Shown: one piece after another, positions 1 through 9,496 of the stretch
How positions within the stretch are numbered: the first letter of the stretch is position 1
Layout of the letters: each line of letters starts with the position of its first letter
Assembly (NCBI RefSeq): GCF_001610975.1
Contig: NZ_CP013342.1
Coordinates: forward strand, 2,923,001 to 2,987,000
Length of the DNA: 64,000 bases
Direction of reading: 5' to 3'
DNA from: Sphingopyxis terrae subsp. terrae NBRC 15098
Lineage (GTDB): Bacteria; Pseudomonadota; Alphaproteobacteria; Sphingomonadales; Sphingomonadaceae
Notes under the pieces: generated by a model
Database searches by the model: none
What the model was told of the DNA's origin: nothing
The model's input: the letters and a program-made list of their open reading frames with translations, nothing else
Translations under genes and position numbers: made by a program

Positions 1-749
1 CGATCCCGCTGACCATCTTCGTCATCATGCCGGCGGAGGCTTTGGCGCTGCTGTTCGACGCGGTAGGGGCGGGGGCGCCCTTCTGGTGGGTCGCCGATCA
101 TGCGCTGCGCCTGCTCATCGGGCTCGCGCATCATGTCGCCGCGGCGCCTGGCGCCGTCACCACCTTGTCCGTGTTTCCGCCATGGGCCTTCGGCGTCGCA
201 ATGGCGGGCGGGCTGTGGATATTGCTGTGGCGCAGCGGGTGGCGCTGGGCGGGCGCCGTGCCGCTGGTAGCGGGAATGGCGGTGCTGCTCGCACAGCCGC
301 GCCCCGACCTGCTCGTGACCGGCGACGGGCGGCATATCGCAGCCGCCGTGCCGGGCGGCGGCTATGCCATGCTGCGCGATCGTGCCGGCGATTTCGTACG
401 CGACGCGATGGCCGAAGCGGCGGGGATCGACACGCCGCTCGTCGCGCTTGGCGATCTCGACCATGTCGATTGCAATCGCGATTTCTGCCGTTGGACCCAA
501 GGCAGGGGCGATGCGCCGCGCGTCATCCTTGCCGCGCATGGGCGCGACCGGATCGCGGGTGAGGAGATGGCGGCCGCCTGCGCAGCCGCCGATGTGGTCA
601 TCAGCGAACGCTGGCTACCGCGCGAATGCGTCGCGCGCTGGCTGACGATCGACCGCGACACGCTGGAAGAAAGCGGCGGCCTTGCGCTTTATCTGGGCGC
701 GAAGCCGCGGCTCGTTTCGGCGCTGCGCGCGGGCGATGCGCATCCTTAG
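1..749 (+). CDS. comEC: ComEC/Rec2-family DNA uptake channel, C-terminal part
   Basis: The gene enters from outside the window; its frame is open from base 3 and gives the last 248 residues of a larger protein. ComEC is the inner-membrane channel that passes single-stranded DNA during transformation. The visible part begins with the end of the competence membrane domain (IPLTIFVIMPAEALALL), has two hydrophobic segments, and ends in a soluble domain with two cysteines near DHVDCNRDFCRW. No HxHxDH metallo-beta-lactamase motif is visible. It converges on lexA, whose stop lies 16 bases away. The family call rests on the membrane segment and on the comEC-lexA neighbourhood. Confidence 0.75.
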   Translation, partial: IPLTIFVIMPAEALALLFDAVGAGAPFWWVADHALRLLIGLAHHVAAAPGAVTTLSVFPPWAFGVAMAGGLWILLWRSGWRWAGAVPLVAGMAVLLAQPRPDLLVTGDGRHIAAAVPGGGYAMLRDRAGDFVRDAMAEAAGIDTPLVALGDLDHVDCNRDFCRWTQGRGDAPRVILAAHGRDRIAGEEMAAACAAADVVISERWLPRECVARWLTIDRDTLEESGGLALYLGAKPRLVSALRAGDAHP

Positions 750-765
750 CGCCGCCCGCACCAGC

Positions 766-1449
766 TTAGTGGTAACGACGAAGCAGTCCCGACAGCCGAC
801 CTTGCACCATGACGCGATCGGCTTCGTAACGCTGCGGCTCATAGGCGCTGTTGGCGGGATCGAGGCGCACCATCCGGCCTTCGCGATGAAAATATTTGAG
901 CGTTGCGTCCTGTCCGTCGACGAGCGCGACGACGATATCGCCCTCGCGCGCGGTACTCGCCTTCTGGATCAGCGCATAATCGCCGTCGAAAATCCCCGCC
1001 TCGACCATCGAGTCGCCCGATACTTCGAGCGCATAATGTTCGCCCGCGCCGAGCAACGCGGCGGGAACGGCGAGCCGGTTATAATCCTCGAACGCCTCGA
1101 TCGGGACGCCGGCGGCAATCTTGCCGTGCAGCGGCACTTCGATAATGTCGTTCGCGGCGATGGGCTTCAGCGCCGGTGCGGGCTTGCGCAGCGGCACCAC
1201 ATTGTCACTGTCGCTCCGCGTTTTGGGCTTGGCCGCATCGGGCAGCTTCAACACTTCGAGCGCACGCGCACGATTGGGCAGGCGGCGCAGGAAGCCGCGT
1301 TCCTCGAGCGCGCTGATCAGCCGGTGGATGCCCGATTTCGACTTGAGGCCCAGCGCCTCCTTCATTTCCTCGAACGACGGCGAGATGCCGCTGGCGTCGA
1401 GCCGTTCCTGGATGAAGTGGAGCAGTTCATGCTGCTTCGCGGTCAACAT
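766..1449 (-). CDS. lexA: SOS transcriptional repressor LexA
   Basis: LexA represses DNA-damage genes and cleaves itself when RecA forms filaments on single-stranded DNA. The 227-residue protein has an N-terminal winged helix ([17 protein letters not shown]) and a C-terminal S24 peptidase domain. Visible are the Ala113-Gly114 cleavage site ([11 protein letters not shown]), Ser147 (GDSMVEAG) and Lys185 of the catalytic dyad. The start was chosen because the helix-turn-helix begins there and an SOS box lies just upstream; the longer open frame upstream is a shadow of moeA. It is the last gene of a moaC-moeA-lexA run and is separated from moeA by 65 bases that hold its own operator. Confidence 0.97.
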   Translation of the reverse strand: MLTAKQHELLHFIQERLDASGISPSFEEMKEALGLKSKSGIHRLISALEERGFLRRLPNRARALEVLKLPDAAKPKTRSDSDNVVPLRKPAPALKPIAANDIIEVPLHGKIAAGVPIEAFEDYNRLAVPAALLGAGEHYALEVSGDSMVEAGIFDGDYALIQKASTAREGDIVVALVDGQDATLKYFHREGRMVRLDPANSAYEPQRYEADRVMVQGRLSGLLRRYH

Positions 1450-1486
1450 CGGTCGTTCTCCATGATGGCGTTGCCGGACATAAGGG

Positions 1487-1511
1487 GAACGATAGTGGAA
1501 CAGACCGGAAC
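1487..1511 (-). promoter_or_regulatory. LexA operator (SOS box), alphaproteobacterial type, with a third half-site
   Basis: The plus strand reads GAAC-N7-GAAC at 1487-1501, an exact match to the direct-repeat LexA box of alphaproteobacteria (GTTC-N7-GTTC on the strand of lexA). A third GAAC follows at 1508-1511 with a 6-base gap. The site lies 38-62 bases upstream of the lexA start and just beyond the moeA stop, so it should mediate LexA autoregulation. Confidence 0.85.
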
Positions 1512-1514
1512 TTG

Positions 1515-2705
1515 TCAAGCGATCGCGATATAGTTTGCAAGCTCCCCCGCCGCGCGGGGTGCTGCGCCGATATCGCGGACGATCAGCGCGTTGGCAGAGA
1601 TCAGCGGTTGCGTCTGGCCGCTGTCCTGTCCGTCGCAGGGGGTGAGCAGTCCCTTGTCGAGGCGCGCGCGCAGATAATCGCGCCTTGCCCCGCCGGGCCC
1701 GAGTGGAACCGCGAGGGGGGCCTGGCTGACCTCCGGCAACGGCGCGGCCGCCCCGGCAAGGTAGCGGACGAGCGGTAGCAGAAAGAGCGTCGCGGTCACG
1801 AACGCCGAGGACGGATTGCCCGGCAGGCCGAGCAGGATCGCGTCGCCGATCCGGCCGGCGATCAGCGGCTTGCCGGGGCGCATCGCGATCTTCCAGAAAT
1901 CGAGCTGCCCGCCCGCATCGTCGAGCGCGCCGCGGACATGGTCGTGATCGCCCACCGACGCGCCGCCAACGGTAACGATGACATCGTGCCGCCGCGCCAT
2001 ATCGCCCAATATATTGGCGAGAACGCCGCGATCGTCGCGCGCGCGCAGCGGCAGCGTGACGTCGGCGGGTTCGGCGGCGAGCATCGCGGCGAGCATCGTG
2101 CCGTTGCTGTCGGGTATCTGACCGGGCGCGAGCGCCCGCCCGGGCGCGACCAGTTCGTCGCCTGTCGTCAGGATCGCGACGCGCGGGCGTCCCCCGACGA
2201 TCAGGTCGCCCGCACCGCCCATGATGGCGGCGGCGAGCGCGCCGGGAGAGAGGCGACATCCCGCCGTGAGCAAATGCGCTCCCGCTGCAAAATCGCTTGC
2301 CCGGGCGCGGACATGGCGTCCACGCGACGCGGGGCCATCGCCGGTGAGTGTCAGGCGCGCGCCATCGGCGATGACATCCTCTTGCACCACCACGGTATCG
2401 GCATTGGCCGGCAGCATCGCGCCGGTGAAGATGCGGATCGCTTCGCCGGGGCCGAGCGCGTGGGCGGGCGCGGTGCCGGCGGCGACTTCGCCGGCGATCG
2501 TCCACGGACCGGGCAGATCGGCAAAGCGGATCGCATAGCCGTCCATCGCCGACAGCGCCGCGGCGGGCTGGTCGCGCCCGGCGATGATGTCCTGGGCAAG
2601 GTAGCGCCCGGCGCATTGCGCCACGCCGATATTGTCGGCGCCGAGCGGCGGCTTCAGCGCCAGCAGCCGCGCCTGGGCCTCCTCGACCGCGAGCAGCGCG
2701 CTCAT
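1515..2705 (-). CDS. moeA: Molybdopterin molybdenumtransferase MoeA
   Basis: MoeA inserts molybdate into adenylylated molybdopterin, the last step of molybdenum cofactor synthesis. The 396-residue protein has the usual family length. It carries the SAMDGYAIR motif near the N-terminus, the [15 protein letters not shown] segment, and the MoCF_biosynth domain with the TTGDELV, SNGTML and [11 protein letters not shown] motifs. The C-terminal domain IV is complete. Its ATG overlaps the moaC stop (ATGA, 4 bp), so the two are translationally coupled. Confidence 0.96.
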   Translation of the reverse strand: MSALLAVEEAQARLLALKPPLGADNIGVAQCAGRYLAQDIIAGRDQPAAALSAMDGYAIRFADLPGPWTIAGEVAAGTAPAHALGPGEAIRIFTGAMLPANADTVVVQEDVIADGARLTLTGDGPASRGRHVRARASDFAAGAHLLTAGCRLSPGALAAAIMGGAGDLIVGGRPRVAILTTGDELVAPGRALAPGQIPDSNGTMLAAMLAAEPADVTLPLRARDDRGVLANILGDMARRHDVIVTVGGASVGDHDHVRGALDDAGGQLDFWKIAMRPGKPLIAGRIGDAILLGLPGNPSSAFVTATLFLLPLVRYLAGAAAPLPEVSQAPLAVPLGPGGARRDYLRARLDKGLLTPCDGQDSGQTQPLISANALIVRDIGAAPRAAGELANYIAIA

Positions 2706-3175
2706 GCGGCGCGCCAGTCGCCCGACCGGCCGCCGCTCTTTTCGAGCAGGCGGATATCGCCGATTACCATGGCCCGGTCGAGCGCCTTCGCCATGTCGTA
2801 GAGCGTCAGCAATGCGACGGACGCGGCGGTTAGCGCCTCCATCTCGACCCCCGTCGGCCCGGTCGTCGCGGCGGTCGCACGGACCGAAATGCCATCGGCC
2901 TCCCAGTCGAAGTCCACGGCGACGCTGGTCAGTGCCAGCGGGTGGCAGAGCGGGATTAGCTCGGCGGTTCGCTTGGCCGCCATGATGCCGGCGATGCGCG
3001 CGGTCGACAGCACATCGCCCTTGGGCGCGTCGCCAGCGCGGATCGCGGCGAGCGCTTCGGGCGTCATCGTGATGCGGCCGCCGGCGACGGCACGCCGACC
3101 GGTCGCGGCCTTCGCGCCGACATCGACCATATGCGCCGCGCCGCTTTCGTCGAGATGTGTTGGTCGGTTCGTCAT
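2702..3175 (-). CDS. moaC: Cyclic pyranopterin monophosphate synthase MoaC
   Basis: MoaC converts the MoaA product (3',8-cyclo-dihydro-GTP) to cyclic pyranopterin monophosphate in the first stage of molybdenum cofactor synthesis. The 157-residue protein has the family landmarks [35 protein letters not shown] and the C-terminal [12 protein letters not shown]. It sits 15 bases after a histidine kinase gene and overlaps moeA by 4 bp. The moaC-moeA-lexA order is common in alphaproteobacteria, where trpC usually precedes moaC; here a kinase takes that place. Confidence 0.96.
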   Translation of the reverse strand: MTNRPTHLDESGAAHMVDVGAKAATGRRAVAGGRITMTPEALAAIRAGDAPKGDVLSTARIAGIMAAKRTAELIPLCHPLALTSVAVDFDWEADGISVRATAATTGPTGVEMEALTAASVALLTLYDMAKALDRAMVIGDIRLLEKSGGRSGDWRAA

Positions 3176-3190
3176 CGATGCGGTCCTTTG

Positions 3191-4420
3191 TCAGTGCGCC
3201 TCGGACAGCGGGAAGGACACGGACACGCGTGTGCCCTTACCGACTTCGCTTTGAATATCGAGCTGGCCGTTATGCCGTTCGCTGATGTGCTTGACGATCG
3301 CCAGCCCCAGCCCGGTGCCGCCGACCGAGCGGCTGCGCGCTTCGTCTACGCGGTAGAAGCGTTCGGTGAGGCGCGGGAGGTGATCGGGCGCGATCCCTTC
3401 GCCTTCGTCCTGGACCGACAGACGGACGCGGCGGCCTTCGCGCGTCAGTTCGACCGTCACCGGGGTGCCGGGGCGGCCGTATTTCATCGCGTTGGAGACG
3501 ATATTGTGGACGAGCTGGCCGAGCTGCGCCGCGTCGCCCAGCACCGGCTGTGCAGCGTCGCCGAGGCGATCGACAATGTCCTGCGGCCGCGCCTCCGCAC
3601 TGTCCTTCATCTGGGCGAGCGTATGGCGGACGATGGCGGCGAGATCGACCGGGGTGGTCGGGCGGCGGAAGCGATCGGCTTCGACCCGCGAGATCGACAG
3701 CAGGTCGATGACGAGCTGCTGCATCCGCCGCGCCTCGCGCTCGATGATCGCGAGGAAACGGTTGCGCGTCGGGGCATCGGCCTCGTCGTTCATGTCCTGC
3801 AATGTCTCGACATAGCCGAGGATCGCGGCAAGCGGCGTGCGCAGTTCGTGACTGGCGTTGGCGACGAAATCGGACCGCATGCGGTCGGCGGCATCGATCG
3901 CCGAGCGGTCGGACAAAAAGATGATGCGGCCGCCGTGCGACAGCGTCGCGATCCGCATTGTCCAGCGCTGGCCGGGCCGCGGATAGTCGGCGAGATCGAC
4001 GGTCATCGCGCCCGTGTCGACGTCGCCAGCAGACAGCCATTCGGCCGCCACCGGATGGCGGATCGCGGTGCGGATGTCGGCGCCGACGATGTGGCGTCCG
4101 AGCAGGCGGACCGCTGCATCGTTGGCGATGGCGACGACATTGTCGATTACCCCCAGCACCGGTTCGCGCTCCTGATCGGCCCAGCGGGTGAAATCGGGAT
4201 GGCGCAGCAGCAGCGGCGGTTCGGCGGGGACCGGAGAGGCGGCGGCAGGCTGCGTCGCGGCGGGCGGCGGCTGCGCGCCATAAACAAGGACAGCGCCGAG
4301 CGCCCCTGCGAGTGCCAGGATCGCGATCGAGGCGAGGTCGCCGCCGACAAGCGCCGCGAAAATCGCCGCGACGGCGACAAGCGTCAGCGCCGCAACCAGG
4401 CTGGATAGGCGGTCGAACAT
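3191..4420 (-). CDS. PhoR-like sensor histidine kinase
   Basis: This is a 409-residue membrane histidine kinase. Two hydrophobic segments (about residues 8-24 and 29-47) precede a Pro/Ala linker, a PAS-like region, the H box ([14 protein letters not shown], His191), the N box ([10 protein letters not shown]), and the G boxes (DEGEGIAP and [12 protein letters not shown]). The layout and H-box sequence resemble PhoR, the phosphate sensor. No response regulator is adjacent, and neither phoB nor pst genes are in the window, so PhoR function is inferred from similarity only. ATG at 4420 is preferred; an in-frame GTG at 4438 would add six residues. It is probably co-transcribed with moaC 15 bases downstream. 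Confidence 0.8.
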   Translation of the reverse strand: MFDRLSSLVAALTLVAVAAIFAALVGGDLASIAILALAGALGAVLVYGAQPPPAATQPAAASPVPAEPPLLLRHPDFTRWADQEREPVLGVIDNVVAIANDAAVRLLGRHIVGADIRTAIRHPVAAEWLSAGDVDTGAMTVDLADYPRPGQRWTMRIATLSHGGRIIFLSDRSAIDAADRMRSDFVANASHELRTPLAAILGYVETLQDMNDEADAPTRNRFLAIIEREARRMQQLVIDLLSISRVEADRFRRPTTPVDLAAIVRHTLAQMKDSAEARPQDIVDRLGDAAQPVLGDAAQLGQLVHNIVSNAMKYGRPGTPVTVELTREGRRVRLSVQDEGEGIAPDHLPRLTERFYRVDEARSRSVGGTGLGLAIVKHISERHNGQLDIQSEVGKGTRVSVSFPLSEAH

Positions 4421-4580
4421 CGACGCTGCGCCTCGCACGAAGCGGCGCGGCGCGCAAGGCGCTTCGCGGGCCGGTGCATCGGGTTACCATCGCGGCGCAG
4501 CCTGTCCCAAAGCGGGAAGGGCGCGGGAGGCGGCCGGTCTTTTGCTTTTCCTAAAGGCTTCACTGGTTTAATGCGCGGCC

Positions 4581-4994
4581 ATGGAAGACAGCGACATCCC
4601 GAACGAAGCGCCGGCGACCGGCGACGAAACCGTTCCCTCGCGGCGCAAGATGCTCGCGCTCGGCGCGGTCGGCGTGTCGGCGGCGCTGACCATCCGCCCC
4701 GCCTTTGCACAGACTGCGGTATCGGTGATGAACTGCCAGATTCCGGTGCCCGACGCATCGGCCGCCGGCCGCTATATCAACGCCGCCGGCAAGCTTGTCC
4801 CACCGGGGACCCAGGGGGCGTTTCCGGGCGCGCCGCGGCCGTTCACCGGCGAGGAAGTGAAGCGCGCCTTTCGCGGCCAGACGCTACCGGGCACCAGCTA
4901 CAACCAGTCGCAGGCCTATCTGCAATATATCCGGCGCTTGCAGGCGGGGCAGAGCGGCTTTACCTGTTTCGCATCCATCCAGATGCCGCGCTGA
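4581..4994 (+). CDS. Small exported protein with Tat signal, unknown function
   Basis: The 137-residue protein starts with a twin-arginine signal: SRRKMLALGAV with the arginine pair at residues 21-22, a hydrophobic stretch, and a likely AFA-Q cleavage site after residue 43. The mature part is about 94 residues, has two cysteines (NCQIP and FTCFA), and no domain I recognise. The intact Tat signal argues that the gene is real. The start has no obvious ribosome binding site. It lies between the divergent kinase and an FAH-family gene 57 bases downstream, and could be co-transcribed with the latter. Confidence 0.65.
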   Translation: MEDSDIPNEAPATGDETVPSRRKMLALGAVGVSAALTIRPAFAQTAVSVMNCQIPVPDASAAGRYINAAGKLVPPGTQGAFPGAPRPFTGEEVKRAFRGQTLPGTSYNQSQAYLQYIRRLQAGQSGFTCFASIQMPR

Positions 4995-5051
4995 TCGTCG
5001 CTCCCCCCTTTGCGATGATGGTTCGCCGGCATCGCAGACAAAGGGACAGAT

Positions 5052-6053
5052 GTGAAACTAGCTTCGCTGAAAGCCGGGCGCGACGGCCGGCTCGTCGTCG
5101 TTTCGGACGACCTCGCCTGGTATGCCTACGCGACCCATATCGCGCCGACGCTGCAGGCGGCGCTTGACGACTGGGCGGAAACGGCGCCGCGGCTGAAGGC
5201 GCTTGCCGAGGACATCAATCACGAGGCGATCCCGCGCGAGCGCTTTCACGAGCGCGACGCCGCTTCGCCGCTGCCGCGCGCCTATCAATGGGCCGATGGC
5301 AGCGCCTACGTGAACCATGTCGCGCTGGTGCGGCAGGCGCGCGGCGCCGAAATGCCCGAAAGTTTCTGGCACGATCCGCTGATGTATCAGGGCGGCAGCG
5401 ATGCCTTTCTGGCGCCGCGCGATCCGATCCCGCTCGGCGATCCGGCGTGGGGCTGCGACATGGAGGCCGAGGTGGTGGTCGTCACCGGCGACGTGCCGAT
5501 GGGTGTCGATGCCGAAACGGCGCGGAGCCACATTCTGCTCGTCGGCCTGACCAACGACGTGTCGCTGCGCGGGCTGATCCCCGGCGAACTGGCCAAAGGC
5601 TTCGGCTTTTTCCAGTCGAAGCCGTCGAGTGCGATGTCGCCGGTGTTCGTTACACCCGACGCGCTCGGCGACCGGTGGCAGGACGGCAAGCTGCACGGCG
5701 CGCTGTGCGTCGACCTCAACGGCCAGCCGCTCGGCCGCGCCGATGCCGGCGTCGACATGACCTTCGACTTCGGCCAGCTGATCGCCCATGCCGCGAAAAC
5801 GCGCGACCTGCGCGCGGGGACGATCATCGGATCGGGGACGGTTTCGAACCGCGACGCCGATGGCGGACCCGGCAAACCGATCGGCGAGGGCGGGCTCGGC
5901 TACAGCTGCCTTGCCGAAGTGCGGACGGTCGAGACGATCCGCGACGGCGAAGCGAAAACGCCCTTCATGCAGGCGGGCGATACGGTGCGGATCTGGATGG
6001 ACGACGAGCGCCACCACAGCATCTTCGGCGCGATCGAACAGACGGTCGCCTGA
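5052..6053 (+). CDS. Fumarylacetoacetate hydrolase family protein
   Basis: The 333-residue protein has an FAH-type metal-dependent fold: an N-terminal part, then DMEAEVVVVTGD, a stretch with GLTNDVSLRGL, the KPSSAMSPVFVTPD segment, and GTIIGSGTVSNRD with the glycine-rich GEGGLGYSCLAE end. Members cleave C-C bonds in aromatic degradation, including fumarylacetoacetate and acylpyruvates. The sequence does not identify the substrate. The start is a GTG with AAGGGA five bases upstream. It ends at a strong bidirectional terminator shared with the Tad operon. Confidence 0.85.
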   Translation: MKLASLKAGRDGRLVVVSDDLAWYAYATHIAPTLQAALDDWAETAPRLKALAEDINHEAIPRERFHERDAASPLPRAYQWADGSAYVNHVALVRQARGAEMPESFWHDPLMYQGGSDAFLAPRDPIPLGDPAWGCDMEAEVVVVTGDVPMGVDAETARSHILLVGLTNDVSLRGLIPGELAKGFGFFQSKPSSAMSPVFVTPDALGDRWQDGKLHGALCVDLNGQPLGRADAGVDMTFDFGQLIAHAAKTRDLRAGTIIGSGTVSNRDADGGPGKPIGEGGLGYSCLAEVRTVETIRDGEAKTPFMQAGDTVRIWMDDERHHSIFGAIEQTVA

Positions 6054-6065
6054 CGCGCCGGCAGC

Positions 6066-6099
6066 AAAAAAGGGGCGGGAATGATCCCGCCCCTTTTTT
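6066..6099. terminator. Bidirectional intrinsic terminator
   Basis: A perfect 15-bp inverted repeat (AAAAAAGGGGCGGGA, loop ATGA, then its complement) runs from 6066 to 6099 and is A-rich on one side and T-rich on the other. It lies between the convergent FAH gene and tadC, so it can terminate both. Confidence 0.93.
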
Positions 6100-6123
6100 G
6101 TTGGGTTTGCGATGCGGCGTTCG

Positions 6124-7170
6124 TCAGGGCTTGCCGCCGCCGAGGCTGCCGCCCGACATTGCATCGCTGAGCGAGCAGGCCGCCGGGCCCAGGATAACGA
6201 TGAACAGCACCGGCAGGATGAACAGGATCAGCGGTACCGTCATGATCGCGGGCAGGCGCGCGGCCTTTTCTTCGGCGCGCATCATGCGTTCGTTGCGGAA
6301 TTCCGCCGACAGGACACGCAGCGCGCTGGCAAGCGGCGTCCCGTATTTCTCGGTCTGGATCATGGTGGTGACCACGCCCTTCACCGATTCGAGGTTCACG
6401 CGATACGCCAGATTTTCGAACGCTTGCCGCCGTTCGGTCAGGAAGCCGAGTTCGATCGAGGTCAGCGCGAATTCCTCGCCCAGTTCGGGATAGGCACGGC
6501 CGAGTTCCTTCGACACGCGGGAAAAGGCCGAGTCGACGGTCAGACCCGCTTCGGCGCAGATGACCAGCAGGTCGAGCGCGTCGGGAAGGCCCTTGCGGAT
6601 CGCGTCGGTGCGCTTTTGCCGCTTGTTCTGGATGAACAGGTCGGGCGCCTTGTAACCGAGGATGAGCATGGCCATCGTCGCGCCCGAACGCTTGAACGGC
6701 GTCAGGTCGGGCCACATGTCGATCCAATAGATCAGCAGTGCCGCGATACCGCCGAAGACGATCGGCAGGACGAGGCGGCCGAAAATGACCGCGACGGCCA
6801 GATCCTTCGACCGGATGCCCGCCTGCGCCAGCTTTTGCTGCACTTCCTTGATCTGGCTGTCCTGCAGCACCTGCAGCTTGCCGAGGAAGGTGCGCATCTT
6901 GTCGGCGGTATGGTTCTTGCGGACGAGGCGCGCGCGGCGCTTGGCGGTCGAGGCGGTGATCCCCGCCTTCAGCTGTTCGCGGCGATCGTTGAGCGCCTTC
7001 ACGCGCTTCGCCATCGGGTCGCGAACGGTCAGCGCGCCGTAAATGGCTACCATGACCGCGAAGATGCCGACCGCAACGAGCATGGTCGAGGCCCAGACGA
7101 CGTCGACGCCCAACAGCGTCGGGCCCTGCTGCGCTCCGGAGAAGGCAGTGAGGAGGAGGGTGCTGTTCAT
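6124..7170 (-). CDS. tadC: Tad pilus inner-membrane platform protein TadC
   Basis: TadC is one of two GspF-like inner-membrane proteins that form the base of the Tad (Flp) pilus machine. The 348-residue protein has an N-terminal membrane segment (about 20-45), two central segments, a T2SS-F domain (GLPDALDLLVICAEAGLTVD) and a final hydrophobic hairpin (IMTVPLILFILPVLFIVIL). It follows tadB by 13 bases and is the last gene of the operon. The ATPase that normally works with it (CpaF/TadA) is not encoded here. Confidence 0.92.
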   Translation of the reverse strand: MNSTLLLTAFSGAQQGPTLLGVDVVWASTMLVAVGIFAVMVAIYGALTVRDPMAKRVKALNDRREQLKAGITASTAKRRARLVRKNHTADKMRTFLGKLQVLQDSQIKEVQQKLAQAGIRSKDLAVAVIFGRLVLPIVFGGIAALLIYWIDMWPDLTPFKRSGATMAMLILGYKAPDLFIQNKRQKRTDAIRKGLPDALDLLVICAEAGLTVDSAFSRVSKELGRAYPELGEEFALTSIELGFLTERRQAFENLAYRVNLESVKGVVTTMIQTEKYGTPLASALRVLSAEFRNERMMRAEEKAARLPAIMTVPLILFILPVLFIVILGPAACSLSDAMSGGSLGGGKP

Positions 7171-7183
7171 GCTGCGTCCTTCC

Positions 7184-8155
7184 TCAGATTTCGAACGAGA
7201 TCATGCGCGACATGATGAAGGCGCCGATGCTCATCCACACCAAACCGCCCAGGCCAGCGACGATCAGCCGCTGTTCGAAGAAGAAGCCCTGCAGATAGCC
7301 GGGGTTCATCGACCAGACGACGCCGAAGACGAAGAACGGCAGGGCGCCGACGATATAGGCCGAAGCCTTGGCTTCCGAAGACATCGCTTTGATCTTCAGC
7401 TTCATCTGCGCGCGCTTGCGCAGCACGTCCGACAGATTGGCCAGCGTTTCGGCAAGATTGCCGCCCGTTTCGCGCTGGATCGCAATGGTGATGCAGAAGA
7501 ACTGGAATTCGGGCGTACCCAGCATTTCTGCCGATTCCTGCAACGCCTGTTCCATCGTGTTGCCGATGCGGATGCGTTCGACGATCCCGCGAAACTCCTC
7601 GCCGACGGGGCCGGGCAGTTCCTGGCTCACCACCTGAAAGGTTTCGGTTACGGGAAGCCCCGATTTCAGGCCGCGAACGAGCAGGTCGATCGCGTCGGGA
7701 AAACGCGCATTGAATTTGAGGACGCGCTTTTTGATGATCCGCCCGACCACCATATGCGGAAGTCCGACCCCGGCGAGCAGCCCGAACATCAGCGCCAGCA
7801 TGAAAGGCGCGCGAACGGACAGCATGCCGCCCGCAACGACGACGAACAATGCCATCGACGCGAACATATATTTGCTGAGCGTCCAGCCCTTGCCGGTCCG
7901 GCGAAGGCGCAGTTCCATCAATTCGCGCCGCGGCATCAGGCTGCTGATGCTGGCGTTGCCGCTATTGCCAGCGGCAGCGATCGTCTTGCGCATCTGCGCT
8001 GCGACGACCGCCTCGGTCGAGGCCGCGTGGCGATCCTTCACCGACGACAGGCGGCGGCTCTTGGCCTTGCCGGCAGAAGGTCCGGCGAAAGCCAGCGCCA
8101 GCATGCCGACCGCCAGCAACGCGGCGCCGAATGTTAGGATGATTGGCAGGTTCAT
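7184..8155 (-). CDS. tadB: Tad pilus inner-membrane platform protein TadB
   Basis: The 323-residue partner of TadC starts with one N-terminal membrane segment, has a central hydrophobic pair, and carries a T2SS-F domain (RFPDAIDLLVRGLKSGLPV...QVVSQELPGPVGEEF) and a C-terminal hydrophobic segment. The pair anchors the pilus assembly ATPase. The gene begins 69 bases after cpaE, where cpaF is found in typical operons; that gap instead holds a GC-rich hairpin. Confidence 0.92.
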   Translation of the reverse strand: MNLPIILTFGAALLAVGMLALAFAGPSAGKAKSRRLSSVKDRHAASTEAVVAAQMRKTIAAAGNSGNASISSLMPRRELMELRLRRTGKGWTLSKYMFASMALFVVVAGGMLSVRAPFMLALMFGLLAGVGLPHMVVGRIIKKRVLKFNARFPDAIDLLVRGLKSGLPVTETFQVVSQELPGPVGEEFRGIVERIRIGNTMEQALQESAEMLGTPEFQFFCITIAIQRETGGNLAETLANLSDVLRKRAQMKLKIKAMSSEAKASAYIVGALPFFVFGVVWSMNPGYLQGFFFEQRLIVAGLGGLVWMSIGAFIMSRMISFEI

Positions 8156-8190
8156 GATCGCCCTTTGCCCCGTTCCCGCTGTGGTCGCGG

Positions 8191-8216
8191 CGGCGGCCGG
8201 CCTGCGCCGGCCGCCG
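8191..8216 (-). other. GC-rich 11-bp perfect hairpin in the cpaE-tadB gap
   Basis: The bases CGGCGGCCGGC (8191-8201), a 4-base loop CTGC, and the exact complement (8206-8216) form a very stable hairpin in the 69-base gap between cpaE and tadB. No T run follows in either direction, so it is not a classic terminator. It could be an mRNA stability or attenuation element that sets tadBC expression, or a scar of gene loss. Confidence 0.6.
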
Positions 8217-8224
8217 TCACGTGC

Positions 8225-9496
8225 TTATTTCGCGCCTTTTTTGACGAGCGTACCCAGACCGCCCAGCTTGCCGAGCAGCGAGCCGCCCGATTTTGCTTTC
8301 GCCGGCGCCGTCGCCTCTTCGGCTTCGGCATCGGCGCCGTCGAGGACGACGCGTGTCAGATTGGCCCAGACCTGGCCGGCCTTGGTTCCCTTGCACACCT
8401 CGGCATAGGATTTGCCGAGCTTGGCCGCCTGCGCGACCAGCTTGGGGTCGAAGGGGACCACGACATCGATCGCGCGTTCGATCGACGATTCGAACTCCTT
8501 GCGCGACAATTCGCCGATCGTGGTCTGGAACTTGTTCGCGACGAGCACGACGCGCGCGCCCGGCACATTTTGCTTGAACCACGACAGGAGACGGATCGTA
8601 TCGCGCGCCGAAGCCAGCGTGACGTCGGTGACGAGCACGATCGTCCCGCATTCCGACACGAGGTGCGGGAAGGGGATGAGAACCTGACGCGGAATATCGA
8701 CGATCGTCATCTCGAACGCGTTCCGCAGCTCTTCCTCGAGCTGATAGAAGGCCGAACCGTCGGTCATGACCGGCTGGTGGATCGGCGCTTCGGCCGACAG
8801 CAGGCTGAGCTTGTCCGAGGCGCGCACCATGGCGCGTTCGATGAACAGCCCGTCGATACGGCTGGGATTGTCGATCGCGTCGATCAGCCCGCGGCCGGGC
8901 TCGAGATCGAGCGTCAGCGCACCGGTGCCGAAATGCACGTCGAGGTCGAGCAGCGCGGTCTGGCGGTCGGCCTGTTCGCTGATCGCCCAGGCGAGCGAGG
9001 TCGACACCATCGAGGCGCCGACGCCGCCGCGCACGCCGACGACCGCCATCATGTGGTGCGGCTTGTCGTCATGCATGTCGGCATGCTTGGGGGCCGAAAG
9101 GATCGCCTGCGCATTGGTCAGGGCGTCGCGGACCTGATCGAGCGACAGCGGTTTCAGGAGGTAATCCTGAATGCCGCTCGACAAGAGATCGCGATAGAGG
9201 CGAACGTCGTTGACCTGGCCCGCCGCGATGACGACGGTGCCGGGTTCGCAGACCTCTGCCAGCGCGTTGATGTCGTTGATCGGATCGCCCGACTCGGACA
9301 TGTCGACGAACAGGATGTTCGGGCTCGCCGAGACCGACAGCGACTGCACCGCGTTGCGCAGGCCGCCCTTGTTGCACTTCTCGATGGGCCAGCCCATGTC
9401 GGCGGCGGCGACGCGGATCAGCTCCAGCGTATCGTCGTCGCACACAAAGGCGTTGAACGGGTCACGCAGCCCGGCTGCTTTGAAAGGCGCGTTCAC
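8225..9496 (-). CDS. cpaE: Tad pilus localisation ATPase CpaE/TadZ
   Basis: CpaE/TadZ is a ParA/MinD-like ATPase that places the Tad machine at the cell pole. The 423-residue protein has an atypical receiver-like N-terminal half (FVCDDDTLELI...LLKPLSLDQV) and a C-terminal MinD-like domain. The Walker A motif is VRGGVGASMVS, with Arg in place of the usual first Lys, as is common in CpaE proteins. The ATG overlaps the cpaD stop by 4 bp. The C-terminus is rich in Lys, Ala and Gly. Confidence 0.92.
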   Translation of the reverse strand: MNAPFKAAGLRDPFNAFVCDDDTLELIRVAAADMGWPIEKCNKGGLRNAVQSLSVSASPNILFVDMSESGDPINDINALAEVCEPGTVVIAAGQVNDVRLYRDLLSSGIQDYLLKPLSLDQVRDALTNAQAILSAPKHADMHDDKPHHMMAVVGVRGGVGASMVSTSLAWAISEQADRQTALLDLDVHFGTGALTLDLEPGRGLIDAIDNPSRIDGLFIERAMVRASDKLSLLSAEAPIHQPVMTDGSAFYQLEEELRNAFEMTIVDIPRQVLIPFPHLVSECGTIVLVTDVTLASARDTIRLLSWFKQNVPGARVVLVANKFQTTIGELSRKEFESSIERAIDVVVPFDPKLVAQAAKLGKSYAEVCKGTKAGQVWANLTRVVLDGADAEAEEATAPAKAKSGGSLLGKLGGLGTLVKKGAK

